Below are positions 33,501 through 44,690 of a DNA stretch of 64,000 nt, in pieces. The position numbers and the translations under genes were made by a program. Position 1 is the stretch's first letter. The number at the start of each line of letters is the position of its first letter. The stretch comes from Cornus controversa. Lineage: Eukaryota; Streptophyta; Magnoliopsida; Cornales; Cornaceae. The notes beneath the pieces were generated by a model that was given only the letters and a program-made list of their open reading frames with translations, did no database searches and had not been told where the DNA came from. Where the stretch lies: NCBI GenBank assembly GCA_026545225.1, contig CM048845.1:101738033-101802032 (forward strand), given 5' to 3'.

Positions 33501-36500
33501 TTAAAGAGCGAGGTTGATGTTTAAACTCTTATCATATGTCTTAGAAATAAAGAAAAGTGGATTACTGTTTCTTACTTGTACAGTCTTTTGTCTATTTTGC
33601 ATGCTAAAAAACCATCTTAGACAATTCTCAGTGATATGTCTTCAGTTGGTGCCGATTCTTGCCATGAGTAAGTGATCATAAGTTCTATATACTTAATATG
33701 TAATTTGATGTGAGCTTATGAATTTTGTTGAGTGACTTCTTAAAAGAGATAGCTTATGGTGGCTGGCAGGGGATGTATATCCTTCCCTCTCCTTTTATTC
33801 GTTATAGAGAACAAGGGACAAAAGTCATAACACTACAAAAAATAGCTTGCCTCTCCTTCCATTTTTAAATTTCTGTCCTCTCTATAAAATGTCATGGTGA
33901 AACTTCCTTAACTCTAATTATTTCAGAATAAAACAAATCACATTTTAATAAACTATCAATCTCAATGGCAAAACATGCTTACAGTAACACTCAAATGGAA
34001 TAGATTAGTATTTTCACTAGAAATGATGTTTGATTAACTGAATTAATTTATAGAAAAAAACTAAAGTAAGCAAAATTATGGATTCAGTAGTTTAAGAAAA
34101 ATTGAATAATCAAATAATTATAATCTTTTCAGAAATGTTGTGAGATGAGATCATCATAGTTACCTTATGTTTGATTGTCTTCTAGTTTAGTGGCTCATAA
34201 AAATGTTACGTTTTATTTTTTTATTTCTTCTTTAATTGGGGTGGTTTCTGTGGGTTGGGTGGTTTGAATTGCTAAAAAATTGACATTTTGTGTCTGAAAA
34301 CTCCATGTTTTCTTGTAGTAGGATCTACTTGGTGGTTTGAGTTAATCCAATAATAAGTAACATTATGGCAAGCCTTTGTCTTATTTTCTTGCAGTGGTAA
34401 ATTGGTAATGGCATCAGTTTGGATTGTTTTGCTGTACTCTAAATTGCTCTTTGTTATCATGAACATCTGGATATCCAGATGTTTTTCTTGGTTAATTGTT
34501 TTTATTACTACTTATTTTGCACTTGCTAGGTCATGTCTATTGTTTGTTGTGTTATAAATTCTGTGTTTTTCAAAAATTTAAATAGAGAATGGTTATTTCA
34601 TGAAGGAAATGTTTCTTTCATTATTGTTCAATTGCAACACATCAACGAAATGCAACTTGGTTAGAATTTTACTAATGTATTCACATCATTTCTTCATACA
34701 ATTCAGGTCACCAGTCTGTTGAATAAAATGCAATTGCGTGCTGAGCAGTCCGTATCAGGAGAGAAACAGTGCAATATCATTGTTTCTGTTCCTCCAACTA
34801 GAAGTGATGTTCTTCATCCATGTGATGTGGCTGAGGTATAGAAGTGATACTTTAACCAGAGAATGGGGATCATTATGATATTGATCATCTTATTGAAGCT
34901 CTTTGTGCACCTCATTTCAAAAGTTTATCTTTTGACATTGAAATTACTTCCCTTCTTTTTGGTGAAGGATGTTGCTATTGCTTACGGCTACAATGAAATT
35001 CCGGATAGAAAGCCTGCATTTTTGAAGCCACTGCCTCTGAATGAGCTCAGTAAACTTATCAGAATGGAGGTAGAGTGCTTTTCATTTCCTTAATGTACGC
35101 CTACTTGATGCGGTTATCAAGTGATTGATTCTTTGGAGTGCCTCAACTTTTTTCTATTTTACCCTTTTGGTTTTTGAGCTATATTGAAAATTTTTATATA
35201 TCAGAATTTCTATTGCTGTTGTTTTTCTGGGGGGTGCTTTTTTGAATGAGTTGCTGCTTTTCTGAATGGATATATTGTCGATATGTGTGAATTCTCATGC
35301 TGTGGTGGAAAACAGAGTAGTCGATCCAAAGGATCTAGGGATGGCTTGATCCACAAGCAGAGTAGTGATTTTTTGAGAAGTAGGAAGGTCTTCTCGAAAA
35401 ATCCACAAACTCTCTTTAGTGTTGTTTTTACTTGTTGGTCTGGTAGGTGATTGATTGTGTTAATTGATTGTGTTAATGAGGGGAAAGTGGTCTTTTTATA
35501 TTGGTGGTTGGCTCAGGTATTGTGGTTAGGACCCTTGGATAAAAGGGGGTGAGACTTTAAATTTCACAGAAGAGGTGGTCTTTGGTATTTGACGAGGTTC
35601 AGAGGTAGTTAGTTATCTATGTCAAAAATAGACATTGTTAATGCTGCATGAAGTTTCAAGGAAGGGGTAGGTAAGCATTAATTTTAGCGAGGCAAAAGGT
35701 GGAGTAGGGTTGAGTTTAAGGTGTTACAGTGTTAGCTACCTCGAGTTGTTCAAAACTCCTTACTCCTTTCGAGCTCACTTCGAGTAAGGATCCCTCCTCG
35801 GGGTGAGTGCTCCTTGAAGAACCTCAGATTCCAGCCTCGAAGCCAAGTTTCGCCTACTAGTCGACATTCCACCATTGGTGAATCTCTATGAACCACTCCC
35901 AACTTAGAGATCTCCGGCGGGGATGTTTTCCTTCTATATATCTTTTGGGTCATATAAAGGATGGCTCTAAGTCAAACGGCCTATTTGTAAGAGATGCAGT
36001 CCATGTCTTGTTTTGGAGTTTATCTTCAATGCATCCTCGAGGTTTATCCGTATGAGAGGAACTTGGAGCCTTTAATGCATTTGTGCTTATGGAGAAGGTA
36101 GAAATGGTCAACTGTTTATCGATGTTTGTCCGTAGGAAAGGAACCCCTTGAGGTTTATCTGTCGAAGAGCAACTTTTCAAACTCCTTGAGGTTTATTTGT
36201 AGCCATGTCCTCGGGGTTTATCCATTAGGGTGAAGCTCCTCGAGGTCTTCAACAAGTTCTCGAGGTTTGTCCATAGGAGAGCAGCTCCTTGTGGTCTTCA
36301 ACAAATCCTTGAGGTTTATCTATAGGAGAGGAGCTCCTTGAGATCTTCAACAACTCCTCAAGGATTACCTGTAGGAGGGGAGCTCATCGAGGTCTTCAAC
36401 AAGTCCTCGAGGTTTATCCATAGGAGAGGAGCTCCTTGATGTCTTCCAAGTGAGATTCTCATGAGGAAAAAAGTAATGTGGAGTTCACAGTCATATTATG

Positions 36501-39500
36501 ACAACTAACTGCCCCCATGGGACTTATGTGGCAACAGGTAGATACTACTCTACTAGGTTCCTGAGCACAATAATGAGTTCCTAAGTCCATCAAAATCCAT
36601 TTTCCAAGTCTCGTGGTTCGTAATATAAGTTGAATGAAGTAGTTTGGTTCCAAAGTTCCTGCTTTTCTTCTATATACATACTTCAATGGGTTTGAAGTAC
36701 ATTTTAACTTGTAGTCTCACATTATGAAAGAATCAGTATTCTTAAAGATGAAGTTGAAAATGTCTCCTCCATGGTTGATATATGGAAATCCATGCCTATG
36801 ATTTTTTGGTTTAACTGCATCATGCTTGTGAACCTGCAAATTAGATATTCAGTAAGCATGGGAAGTTATTAAGTGATGATAGTATCATTTTTAATTTGCT
36901 GTGATTTGTTTTTGGGAGCATAATAATAACACATTCTGTTAGCATGATGTCTAATTGCTGCTTATTTATGAGCTTTTACTTTTTGTGAAATGAACCTTTT
37001 GTACCTTGTTTATATTAATGTCACATATAATCTTCTTGACCTTGGTTTAACTTTTTTGTTTATTTCCTTTTAGATTGCAATGAATGGGTATACAGAGGTG
37101 TTAACATGGATACTTTGCTCTCACAAAGAAAATTTCTCCATGCTGAATCGTAAAGATGACAAATCAATTGCAGTGATAATTGAAAACCCTCGTTCCTCCG
37201 ATTTTGAGGTTCGTTTTCTTTTTTTCCCTTCACTGTTACAAGCAATGAAGTAACGTAATGTTCCTCTATCGCTTTTTATTATTAGTATTATTAGGATAGT
37301 GCTTGCCTCAGGCCATATAAGGAGTTCCTTCTCCAAGGTGATGTGGCTCAACCAAATGTTAACACATGTATCAAATATATAAATAATAAAAAAAATAAAG
37401 ATATAAATCCATTTTAAGGGATGAACTGAGAACCCATTTTCAGATTTTCTCTCTCTTTCCCAACTAATCTTCATGTTCATCTCTGATACACACACACACA
37501 CACACACACACATAAATAGATATATATGTATATATACACCTGCAAATCTACATCTCCATCTCCCATACACATATGCATATACATGTATATATATACCAGC
37601 AAATCTACATCTCCTATACATGTAAACATATAAATATATATATATACTTTGCTTTCTAGATCTCTTTTATGTATATATATACACGAGCACATCAATTTGT
37701 AATGGATGAATTGGGTTTGAACAACCCATTTATTTAAATCTCTTCATTTCTTTTATGGTGTCTACTTTTACAAAACTGCATGATAGAAGGATACTTGAGA
37801 AGTTGCAGTATGTATGGAGAGAGAGAGAGAGAGGGGATTGGGAGAATCATATTGAAATAGGTTTTAGCAATTTTTTAATTTTTAGGACATGTGTTTTACT
37901 TTGGTTGGGCCACATCACTTTGTAGAAGGAAGTTCCTTTTGATATGGCCCGAGTCAAGTATTTTCCTTATTATTATTTTATTTCTTTGATGAGCAAGATA
38001 TACCACTAAAAAAGTGCCAGAAAGGGACCACCGTTCTACACACTATGTATATAAATTACTAAGTTAGCAATGTATCCTATATAAAACTGAATCAGTGTTT
38101 ATTTATAACGACAAAATTTTTAGCTGTGGAGGTATCTACCCTTCCTTTGACCCAGCCATATAGCACATCCAAACGCCTGTTCTTTTAACCTGTAGAGGGG
38201 CTCTTCCAATCCGTGGAGATGAAGCTGGTTCCTCCCCTGCCATATGCACCCATAAGCCTATATTTTAAGTGCATTTTCATGTGGGCTGTCTTGTTGATTC
38301 CCCCTTTGCTTGGCTGATGTATGCAAAGGATCAGTATTAGTTATATCTGCAGTCCCTCTCATGTGATTTTCTTGAAATCATGTATGATGTGAGCTTCATA
38401 TGTAAAGTATCTCAGGATCAACAGTTTGATATTTACATGACTCATTTCCTTATCATATAGTGTATTTAAAGTATGATAACTTGAACAGCTCCTGCATATC
38501 TACAGGTTGTTCGGAGCAGTCTTATGGCTGGTGTTCTGAAAACTGTTAAAAACAACAAAGACCATCCAAAGCCCATAAAGGTAAACTTGGGATTCCTTTT
38601 TAAATAGCTTATTGCTCTGCTATTGGCAACTTATGCTGTTTGTCTTGTTATTAGAGTTTTATGAACTTTTACCATGTAAATGGGGAATTAGATGAAGAGT
38701 CATGCATATCAGATAGCCCATTTTAAAGCTACATTTGTCCTTATCATTTTCTTTTCTTTTATTTTTTTGGATTGTGATAAATGTTAAGTTTGATGCTTCT
38801 GAAATATAAAGAGAGTAATTTACATGTAATATCTACGGGTAATGGTCCAACTTTTTTGACTGGATGGGTGCACGTTCTATGCACGTACTCAATTCCCTAA
38901 GCCTATTCATATGGGGTTGGAAATGCAAATAATTTCTATAATTCAGAGACTTTGGGTGATTAATTAAGAATTGGGTCATTTTTAGATTACTATCCTTTCG
39001 TTTCAAGTATCTGGGGGTTTGTCTTAGAAAATATGTGGTCCATATTTAATACAGACTATATAGAATATATTACACACACAGATATATAGAATGTATGTTT
39101 AATGTATAATTGATATGTCTAACAAGTTCTAATTTATTTAATTAATTATATTAATTTAATAATTAGAAAATTATTAGAATTAGAAATCTATATGATATGT
39201 TATAAAAATATATAAATGTAATAAAAAAATTTCAAATGTCATTTGAATTCTCATAGAATGATTATTTGATCCTTTTTTCTTCTTTGGATCCTAATTCAAT
39301 CACGAGTTATCCTAACCTGTAATTTCAACCAAAACAGATAGACATTTCATCTGTTGGTGGATCACTTCCCATTAGATGATCCTGCTTCAGCCTTTTAAGG
39401 AAAAGAGGTTAATTTTTTTCCATTTTGGGATTTTCTAGTTTTTGTTACCTGCCTTACTGATATTCTAAAATAAGGTACATTAGTGCTTTAGTTTGATTAT

Positions 39501-41807
39501 TGGAGGCTTAGACAGGCCTTCATAAGAGTGGTTTCTATTTACCTTCCTCTAATGTAGAAGTAGATAAGTCAAGGTACTTCATGACGAGTTTGTTATCTTC
39601 TTATAGAAGAGTCTATTTATACTTGGTATTTGTTCTCATTGCATATTTTTTTATTATTATTGTTATTCTATTTTTCTCTTATCTTAAGACTGTCATATAG
39701 ACACTTGTGCCCGAGCGACGACTTGAATCCTACACCTTCTTTGAGAGTGATAGGAGATATCACCCTAGGCTAGAATTTTTTAGGGCAAGTTGATGTGAAA
39801 TCTCAAATGTATGCATAATTTGTTTAATTACTTTTCTTACATCTTTGTATTTATGTATTTTTAATGGTGATATTTATAAAGATTTTCATGTGCTTGTTGC
39901 CTTGAAGTTTTTCTCCCCCTTTATGCATGGTAATGCTTCATGTTTCTCATCTGATATACATTCATGCACTAAAATTTCTTCTTATATATAATTTTGGTTC
40001 TAGATATTTGAAGTGGGTGACATAATGCTATTGGATGAGACAAAAGATGTTGGTGCAAGAAACCATCGGCACCTTGCAGCTTTATATTGTGGTCCTAACT
40101 CAGGATTTGAGGTTCATATTCTGTCACATTTTTCTAATTTTTTACTCCTTGGAAGATAGTGTCTGACCAGTTTTTTTCTTCATTTTGTGTCTTCAAAATT
40201 TGGTTTGCAGCTAATTCATGGCTTGGTGGACAGAATCATGGAAGTAAATGGAACTCCATTTGTAGAAGCTGGGGATAATTCGGGTTACTATATCAAACGC
40301 TCAGATGTAAGTGTTTCCATCATAAACTTCATTGTGTGCCTATGTAGTGAGTTTTTATCAATGATGCACTTACAACTGTCTTGATATATACTGAAGGAGC
40401 CTGAGTTTCTTCCGGGTAGACAAGCTCGCATTATTTATAAAGGGAAGCACATAGGCACTTTTGGCATTGTGCATCCAGAGGTATATTGAATATTATTCAT
40501 GTAAAACTGTTACCTTTATCATCTTGCTTTGTAAAGCCTTCTTGAGCTTCACTTTAAGGCTGGCCTCAAGGTGAGCAACCCTAAACGACCTTAGAGTCTA
40601 GCCTTAAAAATTGGGCAGGGGTCCTTAGTCAGGTGTAGGCCTCACGTATCCTTAATTTTAGTTTATGATTTATTTGCAAGTTTCTCTCTCTCTCTCTATT
40701 TATATATATGTGTGTGTGTGTAAAATCAAAATAATCAAATGTTTATGCTCCACCATGGGCATAGCAAAAAAAATTTGTTTGATGTCTTCACTTTTAAGAT
40801 TGGCTCTTTATTACTAATTTTATATGATTGTGGTTTGAAAATTTGAGAATCAATTAGGCTTATGCCTCATGCCCATCACCAAGGTGGCTTGTGCTTTCAC
40901 TATAGACTATGGGATAGTCTGAATGGGCCTAACTTTTTAAAAGATTGCGAACTATATATATATATATATATCTGGAAAATGGTTGCACGGAGGTGAAAAT
41001 ATTGTATCTAGGATTTTTTTTGCACAAAATTGATTCGTGTGTTAAAAAATCCTTTTGATGTGATGGAAGCACTTCATTGGTTCGAGCTTGTTTTCACACA
41101 CAAACACACACACAACACTTCAAATATATGCCTGGTGCTTGCATTTCCTAAATATATGCACTATTGTATATACAGCAAAGCAAATGTTCGCAAACTATTG
41201 TCACAGTATTTATTTATTCACATTGCCACGCAATTGACTACCCCAGTACCTGTGCAAATCTGAAGTACAATTGCTAGCCTCTTGATAGATTTTTCTGGTT
41301 CTCGACCTTAGTCTTTTTTTGTGTAATTTCAGTACTTCTGTTGTGTGGCTGCTTGTTTGAGTATACCTGTGTATTTTCATGATATTTAATATCCAAAATA
41401 CATTCTTGTCATGTTCCATGTTACAGTAAATTTTGGAAACAATCTCTTTATATATATTTCTCTAATTATGTATGAGGGCAATCATGTTCAGTCAGTGTCT
41501 TCATCTTGCTTTTATGTACCATGTTACATTAAATTTTGGAAACAATCTCTTTATATATATATTTCTCTAATGATGTATGAGGGCAATCATGTTCAGTCAG
41601 TGTCTTCATCTTGCTTTTATGTACCATATATGTTACATTAAATTTTGGAAACAATCTCTATATATATATTTCTCTAATTATGTATGAGGGCAATCATGTT
41701 CAGTCAGTGTCTTCATCTTGCTTTTATGTATCTTTCAGGTGTTAAATAATTTTGACATCCCTGATCCATGCTCCTATGTGGAAGTTAACATTGAGAGCTT
41801 CTTGTAA
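18583..41807 (+). CDS. FARSB: Cytosolic phenylalanyl-tRNA synthetase beta subunit
   Basis: A 19-exon gene coding for 592 residues; all exons have AG/GT borders and join in phase. Exons: 18583-18640, 18793-18848, 18925-19022, 19206-19335, 19473-19588, 28494-28560, 29204-29245, 32068-32109, 32288-32364, 32702-32828, 32934-33101, 34707-34835, 34968-35069, 37074-37208, 38506-38580, 40004-40111, 40211-40306, 40397-40480, 41739-41807. It begins [19 protein letters not shown], as in eukaryotic FARSB, and has [16 protein letters not shown] (about 67-82), CAVLRGI and [14 protein letters not shown] (B3/B4 region), [20 protein letters not shown] (B5 domain, about 356 on) and a C-terminal catalytic-like core ending [11 protein letters not shown]. 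Human FARSB is 589 residues. With the alpha subunit it forms the heterotetramer that charges tRNA-Phe in the cytosol. Introns 5, 7, 13 and 18 are swollen by repeats. Exon positions are read by eye but the unbroken phase is strong support. Confidence 0.95.
20534..24259 (-). CDS. LINE ORF2: endonuclease and reverse transcriptase
   Basis: 1241 residues without a stop. The APE-type endonuclease comes first: SWN (N36), QES (E65), GGDFNE (D170, N172) and SDH (252-254) are all present. The reverse transcriptase follows at about 480-760, with [14 protein letters not shown] (541-546), [16 protein letters not shown] (first Asp, D610), GLRQGDPLS and YADD (717-720). A C-terminal zf-RVT domain lies at about 1085-1180 ([18 protein letters not shown]). 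Every catalytic residue I can check is intact, so the protein could be active. It nicks target DNA and copies the element RNA. The frame overlaps the end of ORF1 by 92 nt. M28 (24178), just before KIASWN, is an alternative start and would resemble other plant LINE ORF2 proteins better. Confidence 0.93.
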   Translation of the reverse strand: MTGEMEGKVRGAAEVEGEREGEKNWCVMKLKIASWNVRGLNDPDKRKVVKSLIRKWEAHIVCIQESKLAEVTDGLMRSLWGGRFIEWEVLEAIGSSGGIVILWDKRWVSKVDSWKGRSSLSLLFSLEEDGSLLSFSGVYGPIGGVERRGLWEELESVRLRWPGPWCVGGDFNEIRDPSERSSGGRRTTAMREFSEFINALQLIDLPMEGARYTWSSGREHPTLSRLDRFLISNDLEEKFPDVAQVALARAVSDHIPIILDCGGLRRGRSPFRFENMWLRAEGFKDKVQNWWASYECRGNASYRLAHKLKRLKEDIRKWNKEEFGNLNWRKNRALSEIAELDRKEGEGGLSEMEVGRREECKTEFGEIAMMEEISWRQKSRALWLKEGDRNTKFFHRLANAHRRGNHIGKIRIDGNMLSRAEDIQRGIVTFYQQLYTENSRHRPLLGGLEFASISEEDKVWVERPFEEEEAGEALRSCAGDKAPGPDGFTMAFLHQNWEVVKSEVMEALSEFHSTGNFEKSLNASFIALIPKKGGAVDAKDFRPISLVGVIYKVFAKVLANRLKRVLDVVISDSQNSFVGGRQILDSVLIASECVEERIRSGQPGIVCKLDIEKAYDHVSWDFLLYLLERMGFGLRWRRWIHQCISTVRFSVLVNGSPAGFFPSSRGLRQGDPLSSFLFIIVMEAFSRMMKRAEELGVIRGIRVGREPNHLVVSHLLYADDTIVFCEAREDQLRHLKYILICFQAVSGLKINIGKSELVPIGEVGRIHEFANILGCGVGSFPISYLGLPLGVSTRTVSLWDPVVERFEKRLAGWKKQYLSKGGRLTLMKSTLSNLPTYFLSLFSMPMSVVRRLERIQSKFLWGGLGDEFKYHLVSWAKVCTPIQKGGLGIRRLDLFNKALLGKWLWRFGVERTRLWRKVVVSRGGEDVGGWRSTETNLPAGVGGWKSIRKGWNEFSKNIQFKVRNGRYISFWEDVWCGDLSLACRFPRLFRIASNKQALVVDCYQLDSGRPSWDVSFRRAFHDWELSEVAEFLSILYIQVIEGEGIDEMEWTGSKRRTFEVRSYYRLLSDSTSPSFPWKAIWRTKAPIKVAFFTWTATLGKILTIDNLRRRGCIMINWCCMCKRSEETVNHLLLHCTVARDVWSMFLVAFGMDWVFPRSMKDTIEAWRGCTVDSRVRDAWRVTPLCLWWGLWQERNRRRFEDVESSIWSLKYKILTLLFFWVYGKNCTSDGQVVDLLDSFRV
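24168..25201 (-). CDS. LINE ORF1, 5'-truncated
   Basis: About 344 codons open from the 5' junction of the element to a stop at 24168. The product is hydrophilic, rich in Glu, Lys and Ser, with a basic start ([17 protein letters not shown]). It has no recognisable RRM or CCHC zinc knuckle, which plant L1 ORF1 proteins usually carry, so the N-terminal domain seems lost. The open frame continues by chance into flanking DNA to an ATG at 25229, but that ATG is outside the element. ORF1 proteins normally bind the element RNA. Identity rests on position before ORF2. Confidence 0.6.
26522..26624 (-). pseudogene. Orphan exon-like segment, unidentified
   Basis: On the minus strand a 103-nt segment bounded by AG and GT reads [20 protein letters not shown] followed by [14 protein letters not shown], with balanced composition and no stop. 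It looks like a real exon but I do not recognise the protein. It lies in intron 5 of the PheRS beta gene on the opposite strand, with no partner exon seen nearby. Confidence 0.3.
27041..28210 (-). mobile_element. Solo-LTR-like insertion, 1.17 kb
   Basis: Termini TGTAGTAACCC and GGGGTATTACA are imperfect inverted repeats with TG...CA ends, and a perfect 5-bp target duplication TCTTA flanks it (27036-27040 and 28211-28215). Read on the minus strand, the start TGTAATACCCC, the AT-rich upstream part and the GGGCT(A/G)GGCTG block resemble Ty3 chromovirus (Tekay-type) LTRs. The left 270 bp (27041-27310) instead resembles small TRIM-like LTRs (CCCACATCGCCTGGGTGTGG, GGCCCAAAGCGGACAACATC) and also ends in GGGGTATTACA. 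The CACATCGCCTGGGTGTG word is tandemly doubled at about 27137-27174. Class is uncertain; the insertion borders are good. Confidence 0.6.
29685..31770 (-). pseudogene. Decayed RTE-clade LINE, minus strand
   Basis: Minus-strand translation, with many stops and frameshifts, gives in order [58 protein letters not shown] and [36 protein letters not shown], and [18 protein letters not shown]. These are the successive landmarks of plant RTE-type polymerases. No intact catalytic YADD remains. It occupies most of intron 7 of the PheRS beta gene (29246-32067). Confidence 0.8.
35245..36700. repeat. Unclassified repeat block in intron 13
   Basis: Intron 13 (35070-37073) holds about 1.4 kb of GC-richer DNA unlike the rest of the intron, with many CTCGAGG, GGTTTATC and AGGAGAGGAGCTCC words and the tandem array at 36185-36447. 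It is probably part of a retrotransposon or satellite-like insertion, but I see no termini or coding sequence. Confidence 0.45.
36185..36447. repeat. 49-bp tandem repeat, about five copies
   Basis: The word AGCTCCTYGAGGTCTTCAAC begins at 36234, 36283, 36332, 36381 and 36430, exactly 49 bp apart each time. Each unit continues with a CTCGAGGTTTATCC-like segment and TAGGAGAGG. A partial unit lies upstream near 36185. Confidence 0.9.
37489..37512. repeat. (CA)n microsatellite in intron 14
   Basis: A CA run of about 12 units, followed by TA-rich DNA in which a CACCTGCAAATCTACATCTCC-like segment is repeated (near 37537 and 37598). Confidence 0.8.
41416..41730. repeat. Tandem triplication at the last splice acceptor
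   Basis: Three copies, 41416-41518, 41519-41622 and 41623-41730, about 95% alike. Each runs from CCATG/CCATATATG through AATTTTGGAAACAATCTCT and GAGGGCAATCATGTTCAGTC to CTTGCTTTTATGTA. The third copy ends 8 nt before exon 19, directly before TCTTTCAG. Each unit contains a CTAAT-type branch-point candidate and a pyrimidine-rich tract. Only the third is followed by the AG that is used. Confidence 0.92.
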
Positions 41808-43192
41808 GATTAGCCTCATTAATTATGTCCAATGTAAGTTCCTTCTCTGATATTAGAAGAGCCTGTTTGATTTTCCCATTGAATTTGAATGGTCCCATTC
41901 TCTTTTTATAAAGCATTTCAATCTAGAAATTCATTGTCTTGAATGGAGCAATTTGGGAAGATACCAGATGTGGCCACTTCAGAAAGTTGTTTTAAATCTT
42001 GAATTTTGTCATTTTAATTATACTTAGAAATGAAATATGTAGGAATGAATACAGTGACTTTTATTTTTTATACATATCCCCATTCAAAGTCATGAACTTC
42101 TAATGTCATCTAAATTGTGAATAGGGACATTCAAATTTAAGGGATGTCCAAAGTGGCCTCAAATTATTCCCTATCATGTGCGTGAAGATGAAAAAAGAAA
42201 TCACGGTTGTTGTGCTTACAGAAGTTCTTTCCATGTCCCAATATCTAAAATTGCAGGGTACTTGGCATTGGGTTCCTAGGCCATGAATAATTCTTAAATT
42301 GAGTTTCCAGATGCCCAACTATCAGAAAAAAAACTGTTGGCCTTCTCAAGGAGGCAAATTTTTATGCAACTTATGTTTGTAACTAAAATCCCAATAGAGC
42401 CAAAAAAAAAAAAAAATAGTGGATTGGTGAATGTGTTCCTTTTTCTTCTTTAGTCATGTATTGGCAGCACATCATGGTTGATCAAAGACAAAATTTGCTT
42501 CCCTGGTTATGTTAGAGTTATCAAATTTTATAGCAAGATTGTCCTGTGGTTCATGCCAACGTTGGATGTGCAATGCCCTTTGCTGTTTGTACTTGTTAAT
42601 ATGATTATGTCAAGAATTTGAGGCCTATATTACTGTTTTGTGGTTCTTTATTTGCTGTTGCTACAAATTAAGTAGGAGACTTTTGAGTCTTTAATCAACC
42701 ATTATGAGTTTCATAGGTCTCCACCAATCGGAATTAAAAGGTAACCGTTTCTGCTCCCATTCATGACAAAGGTTTAATCGTGTAAAATGAGTAGTGACGT
42801 TTTGTTTTTTCCCTCCTTTGAGGTTTCATTTTCTGTTGCAATTCTTTGGTAGTTTCATCGAAAAGGTTTATGGTGCATAATACAAAATTTGGATGTAATT
42901 TCAACCACCAGATTAGGTAATGCCATATTTCATTTCATTTCATTTCATTTCGGGTTGTCTCACTTTGTTGTGGTAACTTCACTCTTGGGACTGTTGAGTG
43001 CAATACTACTTAGATTCTCACTTTTTTTTCCCCATTAATTTGATGATAATTTACATTGTTTTTTTTAAAGTTAAATGGGACAGCGATGATACTATTAAAT
43101 TGCACTTGCAAGGTATAATACTATCGAAAAATTGAATTGTTACAATGCTAGGGAAGCCATTGCACCCTTAATTTCAGTTTAAATAGAAATAG

Positions 43193-43263
<71 letters not shown>

Positions 43264-44632
43264 TGTGAAACGGAAGCTTATATGCCCACTGGTAGATGCA
43301 AACATACCAAACAATATGAAAACAAGGTAATGATGGGATAACCCAGCTATTTAACAGACATAAAACTGCTTCTCTTCGGAGAGTAACATTGTAATATGCA
43401 AGATTATAATTGTGAAATAACTTAACAATAATCTACCGTATATATACACACCGAGCTTCTAAAACTTGAAGACGTTGTAACTAATCTGTTTAAAGCTTTA
43501 ATAGATGATGATGATGGTAAATTAATTAAGAAACCAAATATGGGAATCAAAATCTAGTTCCTGAACCAATTGCCATCGTGAAGCTACTAGTATTCTGGAC
43601 TGGTAGAGCAAGGCTCTACCGATTTCTCTCTTTCTCTCTCCAACTAACAATAAATATAGAAATATATGTGTTTAAACATCTGATTTCTCCTTTTTTTTTT
43701 AACCTTTTGACTGCTCGATTCAGTTTTTGGGTTTTCAAATTATTGCCAGAGTTGATGTTTAAACATTTGATTTCTGTCAAGATTTATGTTTCTGAGCTCT
43801 CTCTCTTTGATATGAAGCTAAATCTTCATAACAAATTGTTGCTTGATTTTTAGGCTAACCCACATGAATAATTACATAAAATTGTAATTGTGGTCAAGTT
43901 CTTTTTCGTCTCTTTTGTGGCTGTGGTGGTTGTGCGACGAAGGAGAAAGGGGATAGAGAGAGAAGAGGAGGGCAAGTTGTTCATTCAATTTGATAGCATT
44001 TGGAAGGAAAGGAAAAGAAAAGAAAAGAAAGGGAGGGATAATATTTTGTGTTTGGATAGCCCTTAAGGTGAAATTTGCTATCCTCACAGAAGTGGTGGAA
44101 AGATTTGAAGAGAAATGATAGTAACTAAGGTTAACTTTCATAATACCAAAGTTCTCTTAAAATAGGAAAAATAAGTGCTATTTAATTGTAGCCTTATGAT
44201 CTAATCCTAAGTTTACAATTAATAGTGAGTAGATTGTTCCTGTTCACCAAAGAGCAGTTGAACACCATTATATATATGGGTACGGTGAACATCCCATCCT
44301 CCACATGGAAGATTTGTTTGTCCCCATTTTTTGAAAGACAAATATACCCTTAAATATCACTTCAATGCTTTTCAATAAAAGTTATTTGAGTCATTTTAAT
44401 TTAAATTTATACATACACCTATATCTATAGATCTTCATCTCTATTACAAATATACTTAATTTCTCATTCAGATCGTCGTCCAAATATATGATTTAGAGAT
44501 CTAAAAGCCTATGATTTCAAATGGATCATTGCAAGATTATAGTGTAAAAATCACAATATTTGTTTAGCTTTGATGCATGTATTTTATATTTCTTTTTCTG
44601 TTCACTCATGTTGTATGTACTAATTTTTAGTT

Positions 44633-44690
<58 letters not shown>

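Noticed and set aside
33470-33550. tRNA-derived SINE with A and B boxes
   Set aside because: TAGCACCACTGG and GATGTTTAAACTC fit the box consensuses poorly, and no tail or target duplication is visible.
36185-36447. CRISPR-like array
   Set aside because: The 49-bp units are contiguous tandem repeats without unique spacers, and this is a plant nuclear genome.
37477-37695. Minus-strand frames rich in Tyr, Ile, Cys and Val
   Set aside because: They are translations of the CA and TA microsatellites in intron 14.
41411-41641. 76-codon frame ending before PheRS exon 19
   Set aside because: It is a translation of the tandem triplication in the intron; the repeated peptide simply mirrors the DNA repeat.
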